Assembly: GCA_018287875.1 (NCBI GenBank)
Contig: JAGVVL010000001.1
Span: 3,286,001 to 3,350,000 of the forward strand
Source of the DNA: Nigrospora sphaerica
Taxonomy: Eukaryota > Ascomycota > Sordariomycetes > Amphisphaeriales > Apiosporaceae
DNA: 64,000 bases
Reading direction: 5' to 3'
The stretch's first letter is position 1, and every line of letters starts with the position of its first letter. Position numbers and translations under genes: made by a program. The notes below the pieces were generated by a model that ran no database searches, had not been told where the DNA came from, and saw nothing but the letters and a program-made list of their open reading frames with translations. Of this stretch, positions 33,359 to 50,200 are shown one piece after another.

Positions 33359-36207
33359 ATGTGCAGGCAGGCTGCCGGTGGCGAGCAATTTGGCGGTGCC
33401 AGCCCGGACCCTACCCAAGGCCGTGAGCTGCTCCCGACCAATGTGATTCCAAGACATTATGATGTTACCTTGGAGCCCGACTTCGACAAGTTCACCTTCA
33501 ACGGCACCGTCCTCATCGACTTCGACGTGAAGGACGACACCAAGTCGATATCCCTCCACACCCTAGAGATCGAAATCCACAGCGCCCGCATCAAGGAGGG
33601 GGATAAGGTAGTCACGTAAGCCATAGCCCGACCACCCGCGTGCGTGCACACCCGGAGGGCTCGTCACGCGAGACTAACCACACTCCGAGCAGGTCCTCCT
33701 CGGCTATTACATATGACGAGGCGAAACAGGTCTCCAAGATCGAACTTCAGGATGCCATCCCCAAGGGAGGGAAGACGAAGCTGGAGATTAAGTTCACCGG
33801 GCAGCTTAACGACCAGATGGCCGGCTTCTACCGTTCCACGTACAAGAAGCCGGACGGCACGGAGGGCTTGCTGGCTACCACCCAGATGGAGGCCAATGAT
33901 TGCCGCCGTGCCTTCCCCTGCTTCGACGAGCCGCTTCACAAGGCCAACTTCACCGTGACGCTCATTGCTGACAAGCACCTCACTTGCCTGAGCAACATGG
34001 ACATCATGTCGGAGTCCGAAGTTAAGTCGGAGATCTCGGGCGCTACGAAGAAGGCTGTTAAGTTCAACCCAACTCCGCTGATGTCAACCTATCTGGTGGC
34101 CTTCATCATTGGCGAGTTCAACTACATCGAGACCAAGGATTTCCGGGTGCCCATTCGGGTGTACGCGCCATCGAGCTCCGATATCGAGCATGGCCGCTTT
34201 GCTCTGGACCTTGCTGCGCGAACCCTCAAGTACTATGAGACCATTTTCGGCGCCGAATTTCCTCTCCCCAAGATGGACATGGTGGCCATTCCGGACTTTG
34301 CCGCCGGCGCCATGGAGAACTGGGGTCTCATCACGTACCGTGTGGTGGACCTGATCTTCGACGAGAAGACGAGCGGAGCTGCCATGAAGGAGCGTGTCGC
34401 CGAGGTGGTACAGCATGAGCTGGCTCACCAGTGGTTTGGAAACCTCGTCACGATGGACTGGTGGGAGGGGCTCTGGCTCAACGAAGGATTTGCCACTTTG
34501 ATGAGCTGGCTTAGTGAGTTTTTCCGTCATGCGTCCACATTGATGGCTTCTGACACAAGGCAGGTTGCGACAAATTCTACCCGGAATGGAAGGTCTGGGA
34601 GAACTACGTCACAGATAACCTCCAGAGTGCGCTTGGCTTGGATTCGCTGCGAAGCAGCCACCCCATCGAGGTTCCGGTCAAACGCGCCAGCGAGGTTGAC
34701 CAGATTTTCGACGCCATCTCGTACTCGAAAGGCTCGTGCGTTCTACGCATGATCTCGACGTACCTGGGCGAGGATAAATTCCTCGAGGGTGTGAGACTGT
34801 ACATCAAGCGGCACGCGTATGGCAACACGCAGACGGACGATCTGTGGGCGGCTTTGGAAGAAGCCAGTGGCAAGCCCGTCAAGGAGATCATGTCCATCTG
34901 GACTAAGAATGTCGGGTTCCCCGTCGTCCAGGTGACGGAGGACCAGAAGGAAAGCTCTATCCACGTCAAACAGAACCGATTCCTCCGGACCGGCGATGTG
35001 AAGCCCGAGGAAGACAAGGTCATATATCCCATCTTCCTGGGTCTGCGAACCAGCGATGGTGTCCAGGAGGAATTGACCATGTCCAAGAGGGAAGAAACAT
35101 ATAAGCTGAAGGACTTGGACTTCTTCAAGCTTAACGCAAACCATACTAGTATCTACAGGACATCCTACACGCCGGAGAGACTGGAGAAGCTTGGCAAGGC
35201 TGCAAAGAAAGGCAAGTTGTCCGTCGAAGACCGTGCGGGCATGATCGCGGATGCCGGTGCCTTGGCTGTGTCGGGATACCAGAAGACATCGGGCGTTCTG
35301 AACCTGCTGAAGAGCTTTGGCAGCGAGGACGCGTTTGTCGTCTGGAGCGAAATCATTTCCCGCATCGCTACCATCCAGGCGGCCTGGGTGTTTGAGGACA
35401 AGGCAGTGAAGGATGGGCTGGAGGCCTTCGTGAAGGAGCTTGTCAGCGAGCGAGCGCACAAGTTGGGCTGGAGCTTTAGCGACAAGGACGGACACGTGGA
35501 GCAGCAATTCAAAGCCATGCTGTTTGGCGCCGCCGGAATGGCTGGTGACAAGGAGATCATTACGGCCGCCAAGGGCATGTTTGACCGCTACATGGCCGGC
35601 GACAAGACGGCCGTACACCCCAACATCCGAGGCAGCGTCTTCGGCATGGCCATGAAGTATGGCGGCAAGGAAGAGGTAAGCATGGCCGTCTACCCATAGC
35701 TTTCGACTCGGGGGATCAGCTGCTAATACGCACCAGTACGACGCCTTGGTCGACTTCTTCCACAAGTCAACTAACGGAGACGAGCGCAACACGGCACTTC
35801 GTTGCCTGGGCCGCGCTAGAGACCCGGTCCTCATGCAGCGCACTCTGGACATGATGCTGTCTGGTGACGTCAAGAGCCAGGATATCTATCTTCCTGCCAG
35901 TGGCCTTCGCGGTCATCCCGAAGGTATCGAAGTGTTGTTCCAATGGCTGACGGAGAAGTGGCCCGAGGTGCAGAAGCGGCTGAGCGGCAACCCGCCCATC
36001 CTCGCCAGCATGGTCACGATTAGCACGTCCAGCTTCGCCAAGCAGGAGCAGCTTGACCGGGTAGAGGCGTTTTTCAAGAACGTTGACACCAAGGCCTTTG
36101 ACCAGCCGCTCGCGCAGTGCAAGGATACCATCCGAAGCAAGATCGCATGGGTTGCTCGCGATGGGGACGATGTCGCGAGCTGGGTCAAGACGAATGTCTC
36201 TGTGTGA
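33359..36207 (+). CDS. APE2: M1-family puromycin-sensitive-type aminopeptidase
   Basis: Zinc metallopeptidase that removes N-terminal residues from peptides; orthologous in type to yeast Aap1/Ape2. Exons 33359-33615, 33693-34513, 34564-35675 and 35737-36207 give 886 residues, the usual length. Phases agree; donors are GTAAGC, GTGAGT and GTAAGC. Substrate-binding GAMENWG (about 290), zinc motif HELAH with the third ligand in NEGFA (about 327-350) and the ERAP1-like C-terminal helical domain (DKAFDQPL-type repeats) are present. The first family block is GRELLPTNVIPRHYDVTLEP. The ATG at 33359 (MCRQAAGG) is the first in frame with that block, but the frame stays open upstream to a TAA at 33113, encoding Arg/Ser-rich residues, so a longer mitochondrial form made by splicing is possible. 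Confidence 0.92.
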
Positions 36208-41065
<4,858 letters not shown>

Positions 41066-41730
41066 GGGGTGTGATTTAGAACGTGATACCTCGGGATGGC
41101 TTGTTATGATGAGAAAGGAAAGGAAACGGCCCGAGCCTAACCGGCGGGGAAAGTATAGACAAAAGTCGACATGAATGAAATGCAAGTTTTGATCCCACGC
41201 AAGTCTCCCGTAAGTGTGAGTTTCCTATAAGTGGCATGTGGCGACGGTTTTGCCGGCCGCGTGAGGGGTACACTGGACACAGCTTGAGGGCTGGCTCGGC
41301 TGGACTGTGTCACGCATGTATGTGATGCACCCAGCGAACGCAAGTCTTGCTTCCCGTGCAGTCGTGAGTGACGCCATTGTCTGAACGGAAAATTAGGTGG
41401 CAATGGTGCTGGTGTGCTCTCATCAGCAATGAAGGACATGAATAATGGCATTCAATTGGCCGCCGGTCACTCTCGAGGTGCGCGCGGATGTGGCTGAGGT
41501 GATTCCGGGAACGTGGCGGGCAAGGTCGCGTTGTCAGGGGCAACGGCGGCAGATAAACAGTCAACAAGAAATTCGGGGCTATATCGATAACACCCCCACC
41601 ACGGCCCAATGACTTGCGTCCAGTTCTTGGGATGGACTCTTCCCTCATCGACCCCCCTCATCCACCAAGCGATTGCTCCTGCTCGAAACACCTGGTCCCC
41701 CAAACTCGCCGCCGCGACCTCACAACAACC
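41066..41730. other. intergenic region, BUB1 promoter
   Basis: About 660 bases between enolase and BUB1. An in-frame ATG at 41632 would add 33 residues to Bub1, but these lack family similarity and the ATG at 41731 (ACAACCATGG) has the better context. No other gene seen. Confidence 0.55.
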
Positions 41731-44700
41731 ATGGCGGCCTCGGAGGACCTTATCAACTTCGATGTGATCGAAGGCCAGAAGGAGAACATCCAGTCTCTCC
41801 CTGGCGGTCGGTCAGCCAAGAAACTTGCCGAGCTGTACTCGCCCTCGCCCCTCCACAAACTGTCGACACCGACGCCCTCGGACACCAAGAATATCAATGA
41901 CTGCATTCGCGCCGAGTACGAGGCCGAGGTGGCGAACCTGGCGGAATCAGACGATCCCCTGGACGTCTTCGACCGATACGTCCGTTGGACCTTCGACGCA
42001 TACCCCTCAGCACAAGCCACACCCCAATCACAACTGCACACGCTCCTTGAGCGTGCGACCAAGACCTTCATCGGTTCGTCGCAGTATAGAAACGACCCCC
42101 GATACCTGAAGCTGTGGCTCCACTACATCCGCTTCTTCTCCGACGCCCCTCGGGAGATCTTTGTCTTCCTGTCGCGGCACGGCATTGGCGAAGGGCTCGC
42201 GCTCTTCTACGAAGAGTATGCCGCTTGGCTGGAGGGCGCCGGACGCTGGAACCAAGCCGAGGAGGTGTACAAGCTGGGCATCGAGCGCGAAGCCAGGCCG
42301 GTGCCGCGGTTGGTCCGTAAGTTTGGCGAGTTCGAAGGGCGACGGGCTCAGCAGCCCGACGATACGCATGCACCTTCATCCCCCGCTTTGCCCACAGTCC
42401 GGCCAGCGCTTGCTGCCAAAACGAACCCCTTCACGGCTGCGGCGCCGGCGGCTCCGGCGGCCGACCCGCAAGCACCACCACCCAACGTGGGCGTCGGTAG
42501 CCAATCATCGAAGCCGTCCAAATCCAAGTTGGCCATCTTCTCGGATGCCGACGCAGAAGCGCCGGCAATGGCGCCGCGGGGCACTGGCACCAAAGGCTGG
42601 GACAACATCGGGTCACTCGCGGACCGGAAGAAGGAGAACACCATGGAGCCCAAGCCGTGGGCGGGCGAGACGCTCAAGGCCGGAGGCAAGAAGAACACGG
42701 GGCCGAAAATGGCCATCTTCAGGGATCAGGTAAGTTGAGGCCTTATCAATGCCCGTCTTTGCCAATTGTTGATGATAATAGGACTAATTGTTGGCGGCTA
42801 TTCGCGATTGTGTATTTTCAGTCCTTAGCAAGAATAGCAGAGTCCCACATTGTGATTGCGCCATCAAAACACCAGATGATTGTGAATCCAATCAGCGGAA
42901 AGCGCGAGCGGATTTACGTCAACCTCGAAGCCGTATACCCGGCACCAGAAGAGCCGGGTACCGAGCTGAGTTTCGAAGAGCTGTGGGCTGCCAACCGAGG
43001 TTGGCTAGATGCTTGCTGGGATGAGGAAAGCATAGTGGAGGACAGGCAACCACCTACCGACGAGAACGTAGACGTGCTCAGCCAACGGGTAGCAACCAAA
43101 CTCGTGGTTCATCACGACGTGCCCACACTGGATGAGAACGGCGCCGTCCAGGAGCCACGAAAATCCAACAAGCCCAAGAAAAAGAAGACGGCCGAGGTCA
43201 ACGAAACCCAAATCAGTCAGCTATGCCCAGTCCCTTTGCTACTCAGCTTTTACTGACCCATCGTGCAGTCAAGGCGAAGCTCGACTCCCCCTCGGGCCCC
43301 AAGATGCGGAAGAAGCACTCGGCTGAGCCTACCATGACTTTGCACACGAAGGCGGCGACAGATGACATCTATGACATCTTCAACGCTCCGCTCAAATCAT
43401 CGGACCAGCAGGATGAGAGCGACGAGGATGCGTACATGACGGATGGCGACTACACCAGCGGCGGTGAGAGCACGTGCACGACCCGGCAGATTGAGATGCG
43501 CGAGGCGGACGAGGAGACCAAGAGCGTGAGCGAGTGGTCCGACTTCACCACTCGCAAGCACATGCCAGATGTCGACGGTGACGACGATGAGGGACGGGAT
43601 GAGAACGAGACGCAAGCCTCCAACCTCATTGCATTCGACGACGATGGAGACGATGAAGACGATGGCGACGATGAAGATGATGGCGAACCCTCGGGCCCCG
43701 TCACAGCGGTGATGGCGCCGATGGACGACTGTCACGAGTCCGTCACGCCTACGTCGGAAGACTTTCCGTCCACCATCCAAACCAGATTCGTCCCCATCCC
43801 GCCCGAGGACTATGTGGCGCCCACCCGGCCGTATAGGGACGCGGCCGAGGTGGCTAACAACCGCCTGCCGTTTATGACGCCCATTACGGAGCGGACCGAG
43901 TTGTCTTTGGGAGTCGTTACCGGCGCCAGACCCAACTTCTTCGAGGCCAGACCGCCGTACCGGGACGATGCCCTCGACGCTCACGCGGAAGACGACGAGA
44001 GCGACGAGGAAGGCGATGAGGACTTTGGGCCCATCAGCAGCCCGCTGCGCGAGGTCCTCAACGAACGTCGTTCCCCCGTCAGGGTGGCGCAGCCTACACT
44101 GAAGAAGAGCACGGCAAAGTCGGTTCCCAAGGGTCCCATCATTAAGGAGCTGCGGTGCAACCCTGTCGACGCTCAGGTGAGAGGGGAGATTTTGTCCAAG
44201 TTGCACCCTCCTCTCGCCTCATACCGTGGCTTCTATGACCACCGCAACGCCCGCTGCGACAAGGGTGCCGAGATCCGCCGGTTCGCCAAGGCCCTCGCCA
44301 AAAACAGCAAGAACGGCAACAACAGCGAGAGGTCCAGCATCGGCCACCCTGTAACGCTCGAGTTCCCCGATGTCCAGCACACCTACGCGCTGAAGCGGGA
44401 ACTGGGCGCGGGCGCCTTCGCTCCTGTCTACCTGGTCGAGAATTCGGCACCGGACAAGGACGAGGACGACGAGGACGACGACGGCGAGAGCGGCGCGCCC
44501 CTTGTCGAGATGGGCAAGGGTGCCTTTGCCGTGGCCCGCCGCTCGCGCCTGGAGGCGCTCAAGATGGAACAGCCCCCGACGGCCTGGGAGTTTCATATGA
44601 CGCGGTTGGCAGCAACTCGCCTGGGTCCCCAGCACCGCGCTACCGCCAGCATCACGGCGGTCCACGAGCTGCACCTGTACGAGGACGAAGGCTTCATGTT

Positions 44701-45448
44701 CCTGCCCTTGCATGCACACGGCACGCTCTTGGATGTTGTCAACTTCTTCCGCGAACAGGCTTCGGGTGTTATGGACGAGCCGCTCGCCATGTTCTTCGCC
44801 ATCGAGCTCTTGCGGACTGTCGAGGCGCTTCACGGCAAGCAGATTCTGCACGGAGACCTCAAGGTTGACAACTGTCTTTTGCGGCTGGACTCGCTGGGGT
44901 CAGCGGCCAACGACGTCAGCAGCCACTGGTGCCCCGACGGCAGCGGAGGCTGGGCGTCGCGCGGGCTCGTGCTGATCGACTTCGGACGCGCCATCGACAT
45001 GCGCAACTTTGAGCCTGACGTGCAGTTCATTGCGGACTGGAAAACGACGTCCCAAGACTGCGCCGAGATGCGCGAGGGCCGTCCCTGGACGTGGCAGATC
45101 GACTACCACGGTCTCGCCGGCGTTCTGCACACGCTGCTCTTTGGCCGCTACATCGAGACGGTACGCTGTGACACGGGTGGGCTCGGCACCACGGCCGGCC
45201 GTCGCTACAAGATCCGGGAGAGCCTCAAGCGGTACTGGCAGACGGACATCTGGTCCGCCTGCTTCGACCTGCTCCTGAACCCCGGCAGCCACGTGGAGAA
45301 CGAGGAGGGCAGTCGGATGCCCGTCATGCGAGGCATGCAGGACATCCGGGAGAAGATGGAAAGCTGGCTTCAGAACAACAGCGAGCGGGGCGTCGGACTG
45401 CGGGCCCTCATGAGCCGCGTCGAGGCCTATACCCGAAGCCGAAAGTGA
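41731..45448 (+). CDS. BUB1: spindle-assembly checkpoint kinase BUB1
   Basis: Kinetochore checkpoint kinase that phosphorylates H2A and recruits Mad1/shugoshin. Exons 41731-42729, 42822-43215 and 43269-45448 give 1190 residues. A KEN box sits at 17-19 (EGQKENIQSLPGG), followed by the Mad3/Bub1 TPR domain (about 55-215, YLKLWLHYIRF, APREIFVFL). The Bub3-binding region II (EPTMTLHTKAATDDIYDIF) is in exon 3. The kinase domain begins near 838 with YALKRELGAGAFAPVYLVEN, has an acidic insertion before the ATP-binding Lys (EALKME), HGDLKVDN (about 991) and LIDFGRAID (about 1035), so it looks catalytically intact. Intron 2 (53 nt) needs the weak donor GTCAGC, chosen because it joins NETQI to KAKLDSPSGP as in relatives. 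The gene ends convergent to APN1. Confidence 0.93.
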
Positions 45449-45768
45449 AGGTGCGAGACTGGGCGCCCGGCGACGACGAGGATGGCGTGAACTGGCGTTG
45501 GTGGTTGGTTGGATTTCGCTTACGATTGGCATGACCAGAAAAGAATAGAGACGAGAGACGGCAGACGGCAATGAGTGATCAGAGCGTCGCCCTGAGAGCT
45601 CGAGCTCCTTTTTTCATGATACACGAGACAGGGAGGTTGGCCATGGTTGTACATACTGCATGAGTTTTCTTCGCATACCCATACCCCCAAGACCGTTGGT
45701 TCAGGCCCAACTTCTGCATTAATTTCATATTCACGCCGGCCTCCCTGACATTCTCTTTGCACGTCTGC
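45449..45768. other. convergent intergenic region
   Basis: About 320 bases between the 3' ends of BUB1 and APN1; only 3' UTR sequence is expected. Nothing else recognised. Confidence 0.6.
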
Positions 45769-47283
45769 CTAGTCCCCTTCCGAATCGGACTTTTGCTCGT
45801 CTGATGATGCCGCCGCCTCGGCCTTCTTCCGCCCTTTGGCGGGCGGCTGCTTCTTCGCCGCGGCAGCCCCCCCCTTGGCGGCGGGCTTGGCGCTCTTCTT
45901 GGCGTCCTTGACGGCCTTGTTGTCAACCTGGGTCTGGATCTTGGTCCTTTCGGCCTCGCCCTGGGCTTGCAGGCGGGCCTCGAGGGCGGCGAACTCGGGG
46001 CCGTCGGGGTCCATGCCGACGAGGCTCTCGAGCAGTTTGATCTCATCAGCCCAGATCTGCTTGTTCTCGACGGTCTTGCCGTCGGGCCCCTTGGCGTCGA
46101 TGGGGGTCTCGAGGACCATGGGCAGGCCGGCGAAGGGGGCGTGGTTGACGAGGTTGTGGAAGGCACGGAGGCCGAGGAAGCCGGTGCCGATGTTGGCGTG
46201 CAGGTCGCGGTACGAGGCGAGGGGGGCCTTGCTGTCGTTGACGTGGAAGGCGCGCAGGTAGGGCAGGCCGACGATGGCGTCAAACTCGCGGAGGACGGCG
46301 GCGAAGGCGGCGGGGGCGCGCAGGTCGTAGCCGGCGGCGAAGGCGTGGCACGTGTCGAGGCAGACGCCGACGCGGGCCTTGTCGTCGACGAGGGCGATGA
46401 TGTCGCGCAGGTCTTCGAAGCGGCCGCCGACGACGTTGCCCTGGGCGGCCATGTTCTCGAGCAGGGTGACGACCGAGGCGGTGGCGGCGTGGGCGCGGTT
46501 GAGCTGGGCGGCAATGCGGGCGAGGGCGGCGGCGCGGTCGCCACCGTTGGTGTTGCCCGGGTGGAAGTTGTAGAGGCCGACGCCGAGGGCGTCGCAGCGG
46601 CGCAGGTCGTCGACGAAGGCGTCGTAGGCCTGGACCGCGCGCGCCGGCTCGGCGGCGGCGAGGTTGACGAGGTAGGAGCCGTGCGGCACGCAGTGGCGGC
46701 CGGCGTCGAGGCCGTGGGCGGCGGCGGCGCGGCGGAAGCCGTCGCGCGCCTCGGCCGCCAGCGGCGGGTTCTCCCACCGCCGCTGTGACTTGAGGAAGAG
46801 GGCGAAGGCGTTGGCGCCGATGTGCACGGCGTTACCCACGGCGTTCTGCACGCCGCCCGCCGCGCTGACGTGCGCCCCCACGTGCACGGCGTGCCGCAGC
46901 GTCGCGACGGCCGTCCGGGCCGCGAGCGGGGCCATGCCCTCGGCCTTGCCGCCGCCCTTGGTGGTCTTGGTGGTCTTGCGCTTCTTGGCGACGCCTTCGG
47001 CCGGCGTCGGAACCGCCGCCTTCTCGTCCTCGCCCTCCTCCTCCGGCTTGACGACGGCGTTGGCCGCCGCGGCCTTGCGTTTTGCCGAGGGGGCGACGAC
47101 GCTCGCGCCCGTGGCCTTTCTGTTGGGCGCCCGAGGGGTCCGGGAGGGGTTCGGCTTGGCCTCGGCGACGGCGGCCTCTTCCTTGGCTTGGACGACGACG
47201 GCCTGTTCCTTGACGTCGGCGACGGCCTCTTCCTTTGCCTCGGCGGCGACCTTGCGCTGGCGGAGGGACTGGCGAGGCGGCAT
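45769..47283 (-). CDS. APN1: APN1 apurinic/apyrimidinic endonuclease (endonuclease IV family)
   Basis: Class II AP endonuclease that incises DNA 5' to abasic sites and removes 3' blocking groups, acting in nucleus and mitochondria. Single exon, 504 residues from MPPRQSLRQRK (47283); the frame extends 12 codons further but opens with GTG. Residues 1 to about 125 are Lys/Ala-rich with basic nuclear-localisation-like clusters. The TIM-barrel starts at HVGAHVSAAGGVQNA (about 133). Metal ligands are visible in HGSYLVNLA, NFHPGN, LLENMA, CLDTCHAFAAGYD, FHVNDSK, DLHANIGTG and LETPID, the full trinuclear-zinc set. The C-terminal 60 residues are Lys/Ala-rich, as in Apn1 of other fungi. Third positions are almost all G or C, more extreme than in most neighbours. 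Confidence 0.95.
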   Translation of the reverse strand: MPPRQSLRQRKVAAEAKEEAVADVKEQAVVVQAKEEAAVAEAKPNPSRTPRAPNRKATGASVVAPSAKRKAAAANAVVKPEEEGEDEKAAVPTPAEGVAKKRKTTKTTKGGGKAEGMAPLAARTAVATLRHAVHVGAHVSAAGGVQNAVGNAVHIGANAFALFLKSQRRWENPPLAAEARDGFRRAAAAHGLDAGRHCVPHGSYLVNLAAAEPARAVQAYDAFVDDLRRCDALGVGLYNFHPGNTNGGDRAAALARIAAQLNRAHAATASVVTLLENMAAQGNVVGGRFEDLRDIIALVDDKARVGVCLDTCHAFAAGYDLRAPAAFAAVLREFDAIVGLPYLRAFHVNDSKAPLASYRDLHANIGTGFLGLRAFHNLVNHAPFAGLPMVLETPIDAKGPDGKTVENKQIWADEIKLLESLVGMDPDGPEFAALEARLQAQGEAERTKIQTQVDNKAVKDAKKSAKPAAKGGAAAAKKQPPAKGRKKAEAAASSDEQKSDSEGD

Positions 47284-50200
47284 GGCGAGGAAACGCAGTT
47301 TTCCCCGCAGGACGGCCACTTCTTTCCACTCTCTTCGCCCTAGACAAAAAAAAAAGATTGGACAGAGGTGAAAGGTGGGGCCCGGGTTGCACGTTGGGAT
47401 GACGAGGGTTCGGGGGAGCGCGCGACGGGAATTTTGCGGCTCAGCTGGAGCTCCCGACGCGTGCCGACCGCGTTTCCCCTACTATGTACGGACGGGGGGA
47501 CGGCACATGTCATCGGACCCACACCCGTCTCGTCCATGGATGCCTTACACTAGTACGCCCGCAAAACATCTGCGATACATACCGTAAGTGTGCGTTAGTT
47601 TACTGTTATTGACTACCACACCGGCGGCACAGGGCCTTCGGGCCCATGCTCGTCGGGCTCGGGTCCGTACTTGTGCTCGTGCTCGTGCTGACAGGCAAAT
47701 CACTCCAATGCCCTGTTTATGAGCTTGGCCGATCAGTACGTGACAGTGCGACCGGTGATGGAGGGGCGCCCTCTCGGGCAACTATGTCCCATGTCTTCAC
47801 CCACCGCATAGCAAAGTCGGAAATGACGAGTCCTGGTAATTCTGCGTCATTAGCCAAGCGCATTACCTACGTACCCAAAACAAGAAAAAGCAGTGCCGAA
47901 GGACAGGTACGGAAATCTGGTGTAGACCCTTGGGGGACGAGCGTTCGGCCGTTCCTCAGGATGACCGCCAGCCTATGAAATCCCCCACGTGGGCGATAAC
48001 ACTCTATTATAGGACAACCAAGCACGTGGAAAGAATCTGCCACCCGCCCCAGGGAGGACATGGCTCAATATCCGCGGTGGACACCGCAGTTTATTTCCAT
48101 CGTCGACTGACCGACCTATCCGACCATTATTGCATAGTCCCGCTGCTACCGCCGCTTGGTACGGGCCCCAGTTCGTGTACGTCTGAGGCGTAAAAGGCTT
48201 AAATATGGGATAAGCTTTAAGCCGTCTGCACATCATGCTGTCAAGGAATCCTTGTCTTTCCTAGGCTCCCTGGTATTTCTGGTACAATACGTGGCGTCGA
48301 GTCGAGAGGCAGATAGACTGACTGACAAAATGACCGACATGCTGACAAAAGGGCATGGCGATGGCACCTATACGCGTACGCCTCGTCAGGGTTACTGGCT
48401 AGTTTCGTACCGAAAATGCTACTCGCAAGGAAGGGGGTTATAGGATGTCTCGGGGATATTGGCCACGCTGATCGGACCGCAGCCGTAGTGCTCTCTCGTA
48501 CGGGGCCAAAGCCGGGCTCCCAGGTAGTGCCGACACAGGAGGCGAAAAAGTCTGATGCCTCGGTCCTGTCACTCCCATCGGTTCATTGGCAGGTCGGCCT
48601 GAGACCCTGATCAGCCGCCGTCCAAGACGCCGTGGAGGGACGGCCTAGATTGCCGGGAGCGCGGGAATAAGAGAGAACAGTCGTAGCGTGGCTGACGGGT
48701 GTGACGGACCGGGCTGCATCCGCGAGAAATCCGGCGTCAGGACCCAAGGCTCATTGGTGGAGGAGTCGGCCTGCCGCTTCCTATCGAGGGGGAGGGTCGG
48801 ACAGACGGGGTAGGATGCGGGCAAATGGGGAGAGGGAGGCAAGGGAAGAGGGCCCGTCCAGGGTCCTCGTGGGGCCCGCGTCGCTGGGAAGCTGTCTGAT
48901 GTTGACGGAGCCACTGGGCTCGGTCGTTGGAAAAGGTTAAGCCCTTCCGTGCCGACATGCTCACCATCCCAAGGGGGTTCGGGGGCGGAGGGGTGGTGCC
49001 CAGTTTTCCGCTCCAGACAGGCGAAGACGATAAACTCGTTTAAGCTCCCCACCAGAGCGGCCGAGCTCGACGGCAAAGACCCAGACCAGACGGTGGTCCC
49101 CGAGCGCTCTCTCTCTCTCTCGATTCAGCGACGGCCGGTACTCGTCAAACTCCGGAGCGGTTTTGGTAACCTCGCGGGGAGCTCACCAGATGGACCCGGG
49201 GCCAGACGGTAGCTCTTGCACCAGCTCCCTTCCCCCAGCTCCAAGGCGCCTCCACTCGTATGCCCCATTGCCTCCATTTCGTATGGGCCGAATGGGTTGT
49301 CATGCAACCCACGTGCTTGCGGCGCAGCTGCGTGCTCCTGTATATCATACACAGTAGCACGAGCCTTGTAGAGGATACATACATGCTGTCCGGCCGGCCC
49401 GGCCGTATGCGCCGGCTCACGAGGGCCGCGCCAGGCTTCCGACTTTTCTAATTTTTCTAGCGAGCACGCGACCTCTTTCCTGTTTCTGTCACCCAGAGCG
49501 CTGGTCGCGTGAGCACATCGTGCGAGGGCCCCCGTAGCCAAGTAGCCAAGCAGCTCGGCAGCGGCAGCCAAGGACGCAGGCTCGACAGAAAACATCCTCC
49601 CGACGATGGAATAAGACAAGGCGCAGTGGCAGGAGAGCAGGGGAAGGGGTGTGGGACTTTGGGATGGCGGCACCGCCTGTCCAATTGGCTAATGAAATGA
49701 TAACCCCGATATATTTCTGGACCGGGGTCGCCCGTCTTTCTGCGGATCCGGCCGACCTAGCACGCCTGAAAAAAAAAAAAAGCCCATCGCCGCCGCGTCG
49801 GCTTGGCACACTGCGTCGTTACAGACCAAAGAGCCGCACACGTGGTGGTTTGACGGCTTTTCATTGGTCGGCCACGACTCCCAGATCCAGATCCCCCAGC
49901 ATCCCTCCCAGACGCCCGTCGTGGCAATTCGCTCTTCTCTTCCTTGATCGAGCCTGCTCTCTGCTAGGCCGCCTGGGCATGGGTGCCAATCGCCCGTGTG
50001 GTGTTGCTTGTTGTATCTTGTCAAAGCTTGTTCGTCTGTCGTCAGGTCCGCCGCACACACACAAACACACACACACACACATGCTCCCGGCGACGTCATA
50101 TACTCATCCTCGGCCTTTCCTAATCGTAGTTCTCGCGACGTGGACGACTTGAACGGGCCCGTCGGATGTGCCAGCGCGGCCTGCCGGTTTTGGCCCAGGC

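Noticed and set aside
34743..35873. 376-codon minus-strand frame
   Set aside because: Antisense to the aminopeptidase exons 3 and 4; spans their intron.
45967..46788. 273-codon plus-strand Gly/Val/Glu-rich frame
   Set aside because: Antisense to APN1, whose third positions are almost all G or C.
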